From: [Bacteroides] pectinophilus
GTDB lineage: Bacteria; Bacillota; Clostridia; Lachnospirales; Lachnospiraceae
NCBI GenBank assembly: GCA_025146925.1
Contig: CP102260.1
Span: 2,035,389 to 2,099,388 of the forward strand
DNA length: 64,000 bases
Direction of reading: 5' to 3'
Positions 15,501 through 23,667 of this stretch are shown here, one piece after another (position 1 is the first letter of the stretch; every line of letters begins with the position of its first letter). The position numbers and the translations under genes were made by a program. Below the pieces are notes generated by a model. It was not told the DNA's origin, did no database searches, and saw only the letters and a list, made by a program, of their open reading frames with translations.

Positions 15501-15529
15501 ATTATACGAACATATGTTTGTTTTGTCAA
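15501..15529 (-). promoter_or_regulatory. LexA-box promoter of the split gene
   Basis: Minus-strand TTGACA (complement of 15,524-15,529) and TATAAT (complement of 15,501-15,506), spaced 17 bp. Between them lies CGAACATATGTTTG (15,507-15,520), one base off the Firmicutes SOS consensus CGAACRNRYGTTCG. Confidence 0.8.
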
Positions 15530-15555
15530 TAGAGACTTCCGCTATATAATCATTT

Positions 15556-16134
15556 TTATTCTGGGAACACGCTGTGGACGAATTTCTCCAGTATGGAATC
15601 AAACGTACCCCCGGCAACATCACCATTTATTATTTCTTTCCGCTTATCAGCATAAGTTATCTGAAGTTCATAACTGCATCCATCGCACACTTGACCTTCT
15701 ACAATGTTCTTTTCCCACAATGGAGCACCTATGATTTTCTGTAGGGAGCATGCAAGTCTGTATGCCTTCTTTTCGGAGACCTTTTCATCAGTTTTAAACT
15801 GATATTTCCGGCTCTGCCCTTGATAGATATATTCTTTACATCTTCCATCCGGATATATTTCATACACCCATGACTGTTGGGAATCTATCGTACACGGACC
15901 ATTCTCCACAACCTTATATCGTATTTTGGTAATCTGAGTAGCTGGAAGAAGTTCCTTTGACCATCGGTATCTGCAGTCAAGGCAGCCATAATCCTCGTGT
16001 GGCATTCCGTCTATCATCTCACATCCACCCAGGATAAGTTCTCCCTGTTCCTCTGCTTCAAAGGCTTCATGGGACGGATAACCATATAATATTGGTGCAG
16101 TCCTGTCCGATCTGCATTTTGGACAAATAACCAT
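15556..16134 (-). CDS. Unknown protein with N-terminal zinc ribbon
   Basis: 192 residues. CPKC at residues 4-7 and a second Cys pair in GCLDCRYRW near residue 50 make a split zinc ribbon. The rest contains an aromatic-rich beta segment (VYEIYPDGRCKEYIYQG) and a C-terminal YELQITYADKRKEIINGDVAGGTFDSILEKFVHSVF. I do not recognise the family. It is in the prophage minus-strand series, ending just upstream of the LexA-box promoter. Confidence 0.65.
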   Translation of the reverse strand: MVICPKCRSDRTAPILYGYPSHEAFEAEEQGELILGGCEMIDGMPHEDYGCLDCRYRWSKELLPATQITKIRYKVVENGPCTIDSQQSWVYEIYPDGRCKEYIYQGQSRKYQFKTDEKVSEKKAYRLACSLQKIIGAPLWEKNIVEGQVCDGCSYELQITYADKRKEIINGDVAGGTFDSILEKFVHSVFPE

Positions 16135-16162
16135 AATGTCATTACGCTCCGCTTACAAAATA

Positions 16163-17050
16163 TTATTTTTCATTCATCATTTCATGATTTTCAATTTCTT
16201 TTAAAGTGCGACCATTTTCATCCTTCCATCGTGTCAAACCATTATCACTTTTACCGACAACAAACATTGCCGCACCTGATGGACTTGAAAAAAGCATATC
16301 TTCTTGTAATATACCATCTATGATATTACTGGTACACCTTTGTTCTTTTATTGTGTCAGGAACTGTATTGTCATCCACGGGAGATATCTGGCTTCCTTTT
16401 AATACAATAAATCCTTCAGATGTGATTGTACCCTGTGCCTCTATTTTTCCTACATTTTTTATGACACGCTCCAAATACAACTTTATATCTTCTTTTTTCT
16501 CCGTATCTCCAACTGGATTTTCTTTTGGAATAGCATTAGTATATGCATCCAAAACCTTATAGCCAAGTGCATTAATCAGTATCCTTACATTATCAACAAA
16601 TTCTTCCATACTTGCAACTTGGGATTCCTTTAGCACAGTATTTTTATATGTATTTTTTGTAAGAACCTCATATCTATTACACTGTCGTGCAATTTCTACA
16701 AAACGGTTTTCAAGATATCTAATCAACGCTTTATTAAGGTCTCTCCCTATAAATATAACTGCAGTATTCCAGTAATATTTTTCCTTCTCAGCCTGTGCAT
16801 CTCTTAGGTGCTGAATCAACCGCTCTTTTACATTCTCTGCCTCTCCTATATACACAGAATCTTTCCCGTTATCTTCTTTACAGAACAAAAAATAAACACC
16901 CGCTTGCTTTATATCTTCTCTACTGCATGTAGGCACTTCAATCCGTGGAATTTTAATAGCTTTACCATTCCAATTTGACAATTCTGCCGTTATTAAGCTA
17001 TCAGCAGTGCCATTAACCAGAAATAATTCTATTGATTTACCATATGCCAT
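16163..17050 (-). CDS. GIY-YIG nuclease family protein with DUF4357-like C-terminus
   Basis: 295 residues. Residues ~50-140 form a GIY-YIG domain: AGVYFLF as the GIY strand, SVYIGE as the YIG strand, a catalytic Arg in the VKERLIQHLRD helix and a Glu in YLENRFVEIAR. The C-terminal part (GFIVLKGSQISP... and GAAMFVVGKSDNGLTRWKDENGRTL) resembles DUF4357, a putative DNA-binding module found with restriction enzymes. It follows the modification cluster on the same strand and may be part of a restriction or anti-phage function. A GGAGG site precedes the ATG. Confidence 0.85.
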   Translation of the reverse strand: MAYGKSIELFLVNGTADSLITAELSNWNGKAIKIPRIEVPTCSREDIKQAGVYFLFCKEDNGKDSVYIGEAENVKERLIQHLRDAQAEKEKYYWNTAVIFIGRDLNKALIRYLENRFVEIARQCNRYEVLTKNTYKNTVLKESQVASMEEFVDNVRILINALGYKVLDAYTNAIPKENPVGDTEKKEDIKLYLERVIKNVGKIEAQGTITSEGFIVLKGSQISPVDDNTVPDTIKEQRCTSNIIDGILQEDMLFSSPSGAAMFVVGKSDNGLTRWKDENGRTLKEIENHEMMNEK

Positions 17051-17117
17051 ATCTTAATGCCTCCGTAATTTTCGTTCTGTAACAGGAGATGAATCACCGA
17101 TGTCAAAATGCTTTTGT

Positions 17118-17477
17118 CTAGTATTTCTTCAGTTCTTTAATCAAATCGGTCTCTGTAACTTTAGAATTTAAAACCTGCTTTCCTAAATATATAACATCCT
17201 TATCGCATGTATCAAAACATGATTTGACCCAGTTAGCCTTTTTATTCAATTTCAAATAATATAATACATGGGTATTGTCATCTTCACACAAAATAACATA
17301 TGGAATAGAATTTCCGTCTATATACTCAAAGAAATCCCTTTCCACTTGAAATTGATTTCCTTTATTATGTATATAAAGCATATGTAATTTCCCATTTATT
17401 TTTATAATAGTTGTATTGCCCTCTCCATCAATAACCTTATATGCTATATTATTTTTATCTAAAATTTTTTCTATCAT
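17118..17477 (-). CDS. Unknown 119-aa protein in the modification cluster
   Basis: It has alternating short strands and charged helices (KINGKLHMLYIHNKGNQFQVERDFFEYI; SIPYVILCEDDNTHVLYYLKLNKKANWVKSCF). The order of a Lys-containing strand after an acidic one recalls a reduced PD-(D/E)XK fold, but no clear catalytic triad is visible. An AAGAGGTAG site lies before the ATG. Its place between the PD-(D/E)XK-like and GIY-YIG genes suggests a linked role. Confidence 0.6.
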   Translation of the reverse strand: MIEKILDKNNIAYKVIDGEGNTTIIKINGKLHMLYIHNKGNQFQVERDFFEYIDGNSIPYVILCEDDNTHVLYYLKLNKKANWVKSCFDTCDKDVIYLGKQVLNSKVTETDLIKELKKY

Positions 17478-17509
17478 CTTCTACCTCTTGATATATATAT
17501 TATAAATAC

Positions 17510-18007
17510 CTACATTTTCGGAACAAGACTGTGATAATCAATTGAATTTTTCCCCACATCCCATTTACCAATTTGCATCTTTTTGATTTTCTTTCCGTCT
17601 CCAAACTCTAGTAAATCTGTTCTGTGCAAATTATTCATTATTTTATTTAGGCTACCAAGCCCTGCAGAGGATAACAGAAATGCTTCCATTGGATCACACA
17701 ATTTACAGTAAGCCCATAACTGTCCTAAATCATGCAAATTCAACTGCGTCTTTTTAGCCTCGATAAAAAATATTTGTGGTTTTCCATTTTTCTTTACAAT
17801 TCCAAGCACATCTATCTGTATATCGAGTCCTATTGTCTGTGGATAATAATCTATCACATCGTATTGTTCAAGAAATAAATCTAAAGTTCTTGCATGAGAA
17901 TCTACTGTAATTACCGTTGCGTTTTTATATTTGTCTTCCAAATACTGCTGAAGCCATAATCTCATAGGCTCATATAATTCAAATTCTTTTTTTACATTAT
18001 TCGCCAT
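17510..18007 (-). CDS. PD-(D/E)XK-like nuclease protein
   Basis: 165 residues. An Asp-rich strand GLDIQIDVLGIV is followed by IFFIEAKKTQ, giving the D-x(n)-ExK core of PD-(D/E)XK nucleases, with a downstream Gln helix (LGQLWAYCKL). The length fits a minimal catalytic domain. The start overlaps the end of the LAGLIDADG-like gene by 11 bases, so the two are translationally coupled. It is probably the cleavage partner of the neighbouring methyltransferase, which is inferred. Confidence 0.75.
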   Translation of the reverse strand: MANNVKKEFELYEPMRLWLQQYLEDKYKNATVITVDSHARTLDLFLEQYDVIDYYPQTIGLDIQIDVLGIVKKNGKPQIFFIEAKKTQLNLHDLGQLWAYCKLCDPMEAFLLSSAGLGSLNKIMNNLHRTDLLEFGDGKKIKKMQIGKWDVGKNSIDYHSLVPKM

Positions 18008-18869
18008 ATCCTAAGAACCCCGCTAAATCAGTCCACGAGTCAAAATGCTTTCCTCTGATTTCTTCTGGCAATGACGGATCATTTTCGCCGGGATGGATAG
18101 GTTTGTTCGCCCTGCGTACTCTTTTTTCCCAATAGAATTTATGTGTTTTAACAGGATCAATGAATTCCAGCAACTCATCCGCATACTTCTCCAAAGCATC
18201 CTGCTTATGCTTAATGTTAAATCCCACAGGTAAAAACTCATTTGCAAATATCTTTACCTGATGTTCTTTCTTCCAGAAATTTGGCTTTCCGGCGTTATAC
18301 TTAACCAAATTTCCATCTCTAAAATTCGGATGACCGAAATCAATTGTCTGGACTGGAACATCAACATCTTTTAGCATATTGGCAATATCAATTACCATAT
18401 ACCAATTTCCCGGAATCTCTATATAGACTCTATGTGCTCCATCCTGACCAAAAGCAATATTACTTTTTCTTATATATCCTGTTACATCTGCGATACCACG
18501 CAATAAAGCCTTCTTTTGATCTGTAGTAATAGAAAAAAGTTCGGCATTCATTTTCATAGTAGAATGGTGACGTCCACCGCCAATAAGTCTCAGCATTTCT
18601 CTTACTACATATTCTTCATTCGGCTTTGTAAATGACATTTTGGTAGAATGCGGTGCTTCAGTAATGTTTAACGCATGTCCTATTAAGGGTTCTACAATAG
18701 ATCTAATATCTACTATACTTGCCTTAACATAAACAGCTACATCTTTTAAATCATCAGTATACAAATTTTTATATGGAATATCTATGGTCACTGTTGTTTC
18801 GGTAGCATTCTGCTGTATCTCACCATTTCCAAGAATCATTCCAAGCATATAAGCCATTTCAATATTCAT
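17997..18869 (-). CDS. LAGLIDADG-like protein, likely restriction-associated
   Basis: 290 residues. Two LAGLIDADG-type helices are visible: AYMLGMILGNGEI near residues 6-18 and KALLRGIADVTGYI near residues 120-133, each followed by strands as in homing-endonuclease domains. The second acidic residue in the first motif is Asn-Gly-Glu rather than Gly-Asp-Gly. The C-terminal ~60 residues (HKFYWEKRVRRANKPIHPGENDP...SWTDLAGFLGY) form a basic, possibly winged-helix extension. It is not inside an intron or intein, so it looks like a recruited nuclease or DNA-recognition subunit for the methyltransferase 33 bases upstream. AGGAGA precedes the ATG. Confidence 0.7.
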   Translation of the reverse strand: MNIEMAYMLGMILGNGEIQQNATETTVTIDIPYKNLYTDDLKDVAVYVKASIVDIRSIVEPLIGHALNITEAPHSTKMSFTKPNEEYVVREMLRLIGGGRHHSTMKMNAELFSITTDQKKALLRGIADVTGYIRKSNIAFGQDGAHRVYIEIPGNWYMVIDIANMLKDVDVPVQTIDFGHPNFRDGNLVKYNAGKPNFWKKEHQVKIFANEFLPVGFNIKHKQDALEKYADELLEFIDPVKTHKFYWEKRVRRANKPIHPGENDPSLPEEIRGKHFDSWTDLAGFLGYGE

Positions 18870-18902
18870 AAAAGTCTCCTTTCATCCCAATACATTCGTG
18901 TA

Positions 18903-21011
18903 CTATTTTTGCAAAATATTGTCTATTTGATCTGCAATTGCTTTTGCCATTAAAGGTGGCACTGCATTTCCAATCTGCTGCCTAATATATAACTTTTGTC
19001 CGATAAATACGAATTTATCATCAAATGATTGTATTCTTGCAGCTTCTCTTGGCGTAATTGCTCGATGCAGAAACGGATGATTATTCGTTCCATTTGAAGA
19101 TGCATCAAATCTAGTATCTATAGTCGGTGACACTGCATCCCACTTTAGTCTTCCCCATGTTCCTGAAAACTGCTGATTACCAACCATATCCGATGGAAGA
19201 TGTTCTTTCCCACACTCTGGCGGAATCATCTCAAGTTTTTTTATTGCAATCGCCGCATGATTTGATGCCTTGTGATTATATAATTTCTTACTTCCTCTTC
19301 GCATCTGTTTTTGATACTCGCTACTTGGTTCTGTGATATAATCCTGTTCAAATTCTCCCTCGCCTGAATTTAAATAAGCCAAGTCGTATATCGCATCTCT
19401 AACTGTAACAGGAGTTTCACATGTAGCTGCCGGAAGTGGAATACTTTTATTTTTTGAACAAATGAAAATTGCCCTTTGTCTCGCCTGTGGCACACCAAAA
19501 TCTGACGCTGTTAATACTCCATATTCGACATGGTATCCCATTTCTGTTACTTTTTTAATTATCTGATCTTTAAACCACCCGGCTGATGTAGATAATAATG
19601 CTTTCACATTTTCTATCACAAACACCTCTGGCTTTAATATTTCTACAAAACGTAAATATTCATTGAAAAGAAAATTCCTTGGATCATCCAGTCCTAATTT
19701 TTTACCCTTTAATGAAAATCCTTGGCATGGCGGACCACCAATAATCATATTCACTTTTTTTGCTTTACACAATTCTATGACCTTGGCTTTTATTTTTTCA
19801 TCTGTAATATCCCCGCATACAGTTTCTGTATCTGGCATATTGTGCTTAAATGTCTGAAGTGCCTTTTCATTAAAATCCAATGCGACTTCAGTTGTGAAAT
19901 GCTCATTTTTTTCCATTCCATATGACATTCCACCTGCTCCGCTAAACAAATCTAGTATTCTAAACATTGGAGTTTCCTCTTTCATTGGTTGCTTATTTTT
20001 TATCAGTATTCTTTTAAACAGTAATTTTCCATTAATCGTAGGCTTAAACAAATCATACTCATTATCCGAGCCGTGGTTCGCTTCCCCTACAATTTCAAAC
20101 TGCTCACTATTATACCTATTAATTATTGTTATTGGCACTCCCATAATTCCGGGATAATCATATGGGATATCCGTTATCCTTCTGACATTGATTGCATCAT
20201 AGTCATCATATTTTGGATATTCTTCTGGTGTATATTTTTTCGTTAAATTCAGTCTTTCATGCCTTCTATCATTATCAAGATTGGTAAGCCACATTGCATT
20301 ACCTAGGCTTCTCCACTTTTGCCCCGTCTCATCAACCCAATATCTGGTTGACCGTGGTTCAGAAGAATCTGGAACTCTAAATTTCATCTCTCCAAATTGA
20401 TATCCAGTCCATACTTCATTATTTTGAATCAACGGAAATATTTCTTTGTATGTTAATGCATTCTGATTTCCTATAATCAGAAAATTCTTCTTGTATTTAA
20501 CAATCTCTGCAACAATTTCTTTAAACAGCGAGAAAGGGGGATTCGTAACTACTATATCGCATTCTGCCAAATACTGGAGACATTCATCACTTCTAAAATC
20601 CCCATTCCCTTTTAATTTTTTTATAACTTTAGACTGCAGCAAAAATTGAGTAACATACTCATCCGACAACTCACCCTGTCCCTCGCATATTCCGGTAATA
20701 TCCAGAACATATCCATTTCCTTTAGTCAGCACTTTGCTATCATCATCCATAAGAGCGACCTGAGTACCCATAACTTTTGATGAACTAAAGGAAGTACATA
20801 TCAACCTTTTCAGTTTTAGGACATTAAAATTTTTCAAAAAGAACTTGCAAAAATTTGATTCAAATGGATCATCACAATTACACAAGACCGTTTTTCTTTC
20901 AAAATGTTGCACATAATGTGCCATCTCCTTTTCGACAGTCTCATATGTTGTGTAAAACTCATCGTCCTTGGCATTTTTGGCCATTTGCAAGTTTGTATTT
21001 TTGTTTCCCAT
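18903..21011 (-). CDS. Fused adenine-N6 (EcoRI-type) and cytosine-C5 DNA methyltransferase
   Basis: 702 residues with two methyltransferase domains. Residues ~1-345 resemble the EcoRI methylase family, with the catalytic Asn-Pro-Pro-Phe at 157-160 (DIVVTNPPFSLF). Residues ~349-702 are a complete C5 methyltransferase: FSGAGG at 356-361, GGPPCQGFS with nucleophile Cys429, ENV at 467-469, QARQR at 510-514 and QIGNAVPP near the end. The joint contains MKEETPMF, so an internal start for the C5 part is possible. Both active sites look intact, so it should place two marks, either protecting against a linked nuclease or masking phage DNA. Confidence 0.9.
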   Translation of the reverse strand: MGNKNTNLQMAKNAKDDEFYTTYETVEKEMAHYVQHFERKTVLCNCDDPFESNFCKFFLKNFNVLKLKRLICTSFSSSKVMGTQVALMDDDSKVLTKGNGYVLDITGICEGQGELSDEYVTQFLLQSKVIKKLKGNGDFRSDECLQYLAECDIVVTNPPFSLFKEIVAEIVKYKKNFLIIGNQNALTYKEIFPLIQNNEVWTGYQFGEMKFRVPDSSEPRSTRYWVDETGQKWRSLGNAMWLTNLDNDRRHERLNLTKKYTPEEYPKYDDYDAINVRRITDIPYDYPGIMGVPITIINRYNSEQFEIVGEANHGSDNEYDLFKPTINGKLLFKRILIKNKQPMKEETPMFRILDLFSGAGGMSYGMEKNEHFTTEVALDFNEKALQTFKHNMPDTETVCGDITDEKIKAKVIELCKAKKVNMIIGGPPCQGFSLKGKKLGLDDPRNFLFNEYLRFVEILKPEVFVIENVKALLSTSAGWFKDQIIKKVTEMGYHVEYGVLTASDFGVPQARQRAIFICSKNKSIPLPAATCETPVTVRDAIYDLAYLNSGEGEFEQDYITEPSSEYQKQMRRGSKKLYNHKASNHAAIAIKKLEMIPPECGKEHLPSDMVGNQQFSGTWGRLKWDAVSPTIDTRFDASSNGTNNHPFLHRAITPREAARIQSFDDKFVFIGQKLYIRQQIGNAVPPLMAKAIADQIDNILQK

Positions 21012-21108
21012 CTTCGATTATGCTCCTTTGTCATATTTTATGTAACTCTCAGCATAAATCGTTTAAATATCAATGTGCATATCTACCCGTAGAGTTCCTA
21101 TTCGCATA

Positions 21109-21303
21109 TTATCTCATGCCCTTTTGGTGTTCTATTTTATGAATGCGTCTAGGATCCTCTGGTTTTGTTGCATCCGAAGGAATCATCCACATTCGTCCCT
21201 TTAAGACTGCACCATCAATTCTTCCCTCTTTACAGTATATAGCGACTCTTCGCTGTGATATATTCCATTTTTCTGCTACTTCTGCTGATGTTAAGTAATC
21301 CAT
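21109..21303 (-). CDS. Small helix-turn-helix (excisionase-like) protein
   Basis: 64 residues: MDYLTSAEVAEKWNISQRRVAIYCKEGRIDGAVLKGRMWMIP is a MerR-like HTH_17 fold seen in excisionases and element regulators, with a basic KPEDPRR tail. It lies upstream of the methyltransferase on the same strand and may control that cluster or assist excision of the prophage-like element. A GGAGGGC site lies before the ATG. Confidence 0.75.
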   Translation of the reverse strand: MDYLTSAEVAEKWNISQRRVAIYCKEGRIDGAVLKGRMWMIPSDATKPEDPRRIHKIEHQKGMR

Positions 21304-21413
21304 TTTTAGCCCTCCGTGGACAGGAAAAATTACAATTCAACACTCTTATTATATTCGAGATTGCGAACAGTTTCAAGCTCTTTTTCTTTCTGCTTTGAAT
21401 ATATAAAACGCTC

Positions 21414-21608
21414 CTATTCGCATTGCCATATTTCGTTTGCTTTAGTTATAATCAGGCGTCCATCCTCGCACTTCACTTCAATCTGCTCCCCAATGTCAAA
21501 TCCTAGTTCCGAGAGCCATTTCCCTTTCAACACAATGCTCGGTGTCCGCTTGTACTGATATCCACTTGCTTCATAAACCTTCATTTCTCTATATTTTTTA
21601 TATGCCAT
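21414..21608 (-). CDS. symE: SymE-like type I toxin family protein
   Basis: 64 residues from the ATG nine bases after AGGAG. The core IVLKGKWLSELGFDIGEQIEVKCEDGRLIITK matches the SymE fold, an AbrB-derived nucleic-acid-binding domain. In E. coli, SymE is an SOS-induced RNA-degrading toxin controlled by an antisense RNA. No antisense promoter is evident here, and many SymE-like genes on mobile elements are uncharacterised. It lies at the right edge of the prophage. Confidence 0.8.
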   Translation of the reverse strand: MAYKKYREMKVYEASGYQYKRTPSIVLKGKWLSELGFDIGEQIEVKCEDGRLIITKANEIWQCE

Positions 21609-21633
21609 ATTCATCTTCTCCTTTTGCCATTTT

Positions 21634-21696
21634 TTAGACTTCTGCCATAAGATTAAACTTACGCTGAATTATTGCTTCTTTTGCTAATTTATACAT
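21634..21696 (-). CDS. Possible 20-aa peptide upstream of symE
   Basis: An ATG eleven bases after a GGGGG run encodes MYKLAKEAIIQRKFNLMAEV, a basic amphipathic helix, and stops 26 bases before the SymE start. It may be a leader peptide coupled to SymE translation. Evidence is only the frame and position. Confidence 0.35.
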   Translation of the reverse strand: MYKLAKEAIIQRKFNLMAEV

Positions 21697-22658
21697 TTTG
21701 TGAAATACCCCCTTGAACAAGGAAAACGACAACGGGGAATAATTTCCTCGTCTAAGCACAGTTTTAGAATGTAAATTATAGCGATATGTAGTGGCACAAA
21801 TGCCCAGTTTATGCGGGTTTCAGGCACTAGGGGGATATCCAACTTTAGAGTCTTAACACCGCTTATTGCAAGTATATGTGCTATTCCACTTCTTTGGTAC
21901 AGGACATTAATCGCGCTGTCAAGTTCTGACTTGTCTCCCAGAATCATCGACATGACTATTCCTGCATCTTCCGCCTCCGAGCATTTTGTTATTGACTGCT
22001 GCATCACAGCCTTCACGGCGAATATCAGCCCAAGTAACCTGTTTTCATTATGCCGTATTACACTAATGCTATCTGCATTTACTTTCCCATTTACATTAAG
22101 TGAAGCATAGTATTTTTTTGCATCAAATTCTCCCGGATTCATTGCACTGTCAAAATCCGAAAGCCTGCCTGACACAATTATGGTATCTCCTTCGCCACAC
22201 TCTTCCGTACCATATGGCACATATACAATGAGATTATAATGCGTGCCCGCTCTGCATATTGTTTTTCTTCTGTCTGCATAACTGCATGAAATCTGAATCT
22301 GTTTTCCTGAGGATTTGTTGCGGATTTTGGTGACTTTACCCGAAATCTGTGATATATCTTCCGGATATGTTGTGTTCATACGCCTTTGCGCTGTATGCGC
22401 TCCGGCAAAGATAAATATTAGAATTAAGACTGTTGTAATAATATTGCCGCAATGACTATTGCCGAAGTGACCGGCAACATCGCTTTTTTCGGCCATGCTG
22501 CGCCGTCCTGATAAATGCAAATCATGGCACTGACGCATTACCGCTGATATAATTACCATGATTGCAAATGCTGATGGAAGCCACATCATGTCAAAGACAG
22601 CACCCGCTATTCCGGTAATCTGTGCGAGTGCCATCCATACAAGCGGGCGTTTTATCAT
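21684..22658 (-). pseudogene. comEC: comEC truncated by prophage insertion
   Basis: The frame starts at the ATG seven bases after AGGGGGA. It encodes two N-terminal membrane segments, a third near residue 80, the extracellular OB-like DUF4131 region (ISQISGKVTKIRN...VSGRLSDFDSAMNPGEFDAKKYYAS) and the beginning of the competence domain (GDKSELDSAINVLYQRSGIAHILAISGV). A normal ComEC continues for several hundred residues with the channel and a lactamase-like domain. Here the frame leaves the family at about 21,856 and reads ~55 element-derived residues. ComEC is the DNA-uptake channel, so the host should be non-transformable while the element is integrated. Confidence 0.85.
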
Positions 22659-22706
22659 TAACATTCCCCCTTTTTATGTGCAGGCAGTTATGTATATGCT
22701 GCAGAT

Positions 22707-23651
22707 CTACTCCCCTGTCTTCTGCACTATATCTTCATTATTTGTAAACTTTGTCTCAAGCGAAATGCTCTCCCTGTACATTCTGTTGGATTCCCCGTTA
22801 ATCAGAATCTGTACGCGGTCAATCTGCGGAATGTCACACAGTGAATTCACGATTGAATATACCGGAACCATCTCTGCTGCGTTAACCATACCGTCTATGA
22901 ATGTAGAATCAAGATTAACATAGCATGTTCCGTCGGTAACAGATATTCCAAGAAGCTTTACATTGGCAGGAAGTGTCCTGTAATATCCGGAAATCCCCGG
23001 TCCGTTTATGAGCTGCTCGACCACTACTCTTTCAATCGGAACATTCTTATTATATGTTACGTTCATATCCATCGGTATAAGCTTATCGCCCTTAGCATTA
23101 GCAAAATAAAGCTTTATATCGGCTGACTGTATATCTGCCGAGTTACTCCCTGATGCTTCAACAAAATCATCTGCGCTCATCATTCCTATCACAGTTCCAT
23201 CAGCATATGTTGCAGGTGCACCATCTACATAGAACGTAACATGGTCAACTTCCGGAAGCTGCGTAAGTGTCTTAACAACTGCTGCACGGTAAAGCACTTC
23301 CGTTGCATTATCCATTGACTTATATGTATCCGTATAATATATATATACATTCTGACCATCTGTCTGTACATGATCCACTTTGACATATGCAGGTCTTGCC
23401 GGAATAAATGTACTTTTCTTTCTTGCCTTATCCATCTCATTAACAAGCGCCTGTGCATCTGCAGATTCGTCAAGCTTTGTCTTGTATTCGGCCAATGCCG
23501 TGCGTTCCTGATTAACATAGTATATTGTGAACTGATTCTTTGACGATGATGCCCCGCAGCCTGTCAATGATACTGTAATAAACACACATACCGACAGAAC
23601 GGCCAGCATTTTTTTGCATGTATTCAATATATTAATATTATGACTTTTCAC
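22707..23651 (-). CDS. Lipoprotein with two GerMN domains
   Basis: 314 residues. It begins with a GTG five bases after AGGAGG. A signal peptide ends in the lipobox LTGC near residue 32. Two GerMN (sporulation/spore germination) domains follow, residues ~40-160 (QFTIYYVNQERTALAEYKTKL...DHVTFYVDGAPATYADGTVIG) and ~180-300 (IKLYFANAKGDKLIPMDMNV...RVQILINGESNRMY). It lies downstream of a two-component system in the same orientation, the usual order in Clostridia, and is probably a cell-envelope protein under that system's control. Confidence 0.9.
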   Translation of the reverse strand: MKSHNINILNTCKKMLAVLSVCVFITVSLTGCGASSSKNQFTIYYVNQERTALAEYKTKLDESADAQALVNEMDKARKKSTFIPARPAYVKVDHVQTDGQNVYIYYTDTYKSMDNATEVLYRAAVVKTLTQLPEVDHVTFYVDGAPATYADGTVIGMMSADDFVEASGSNSADIQSADIKLYFANAKGDKLIPMDMNVTYNKNVPIERVVVEQLINGPGISGYYRTLPANVKLLGISVTDGTCYVNLDSTFIDGMVNAAEMVPVYSIVNSLCDIPQIDRVQILINGESNRMYRESISLETKFTNNEDIVQKTGE

Positions 23652-23667
23652 AACTGCCTCCTGCCAT

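Larger units (their letters stand above)
1..21858. mobile_element. Prophage-like element inserted in comEC (left end outside window)
   Basis: Nearly all genes here except those of the nested IME lie on the minus strand and are of phage or mobile-element type: DUF2800, DUF4406, XRE regulators, an ImmA/IrrE peptidase, methyltransferase and nucleases, and a SymE toxin. The right boundary is inferred from comEC. Its coding sequence matches the family up to the conserved Ile-Ser-Gly-Val of the first competence motif and then turns into unrelated sequence at about 21,854 to 21,860. The rest of comEC and the element's recombinase should lie left of base 1. No structural phage gene is visible, so an ICE-like element cannot be excluded. 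Confidence 0.7.

Noticed and set aside
15399-15626. Upstream extension of the split-gene frame
   Set aside because: It overlaps the LexA-box promoter and the end of the next gene; the ATG at 15,398 with CAGGAGG explains the protein start.
17997-18869. LAGLIDADG-like gene as a free-standing intron or intein homing endonuclease
   Set aside because: No split host gene or self-splicing element surrounds it, and it is coupled to a nuclease gene next to a methyltransferase; a restriction-linked role is more likely.
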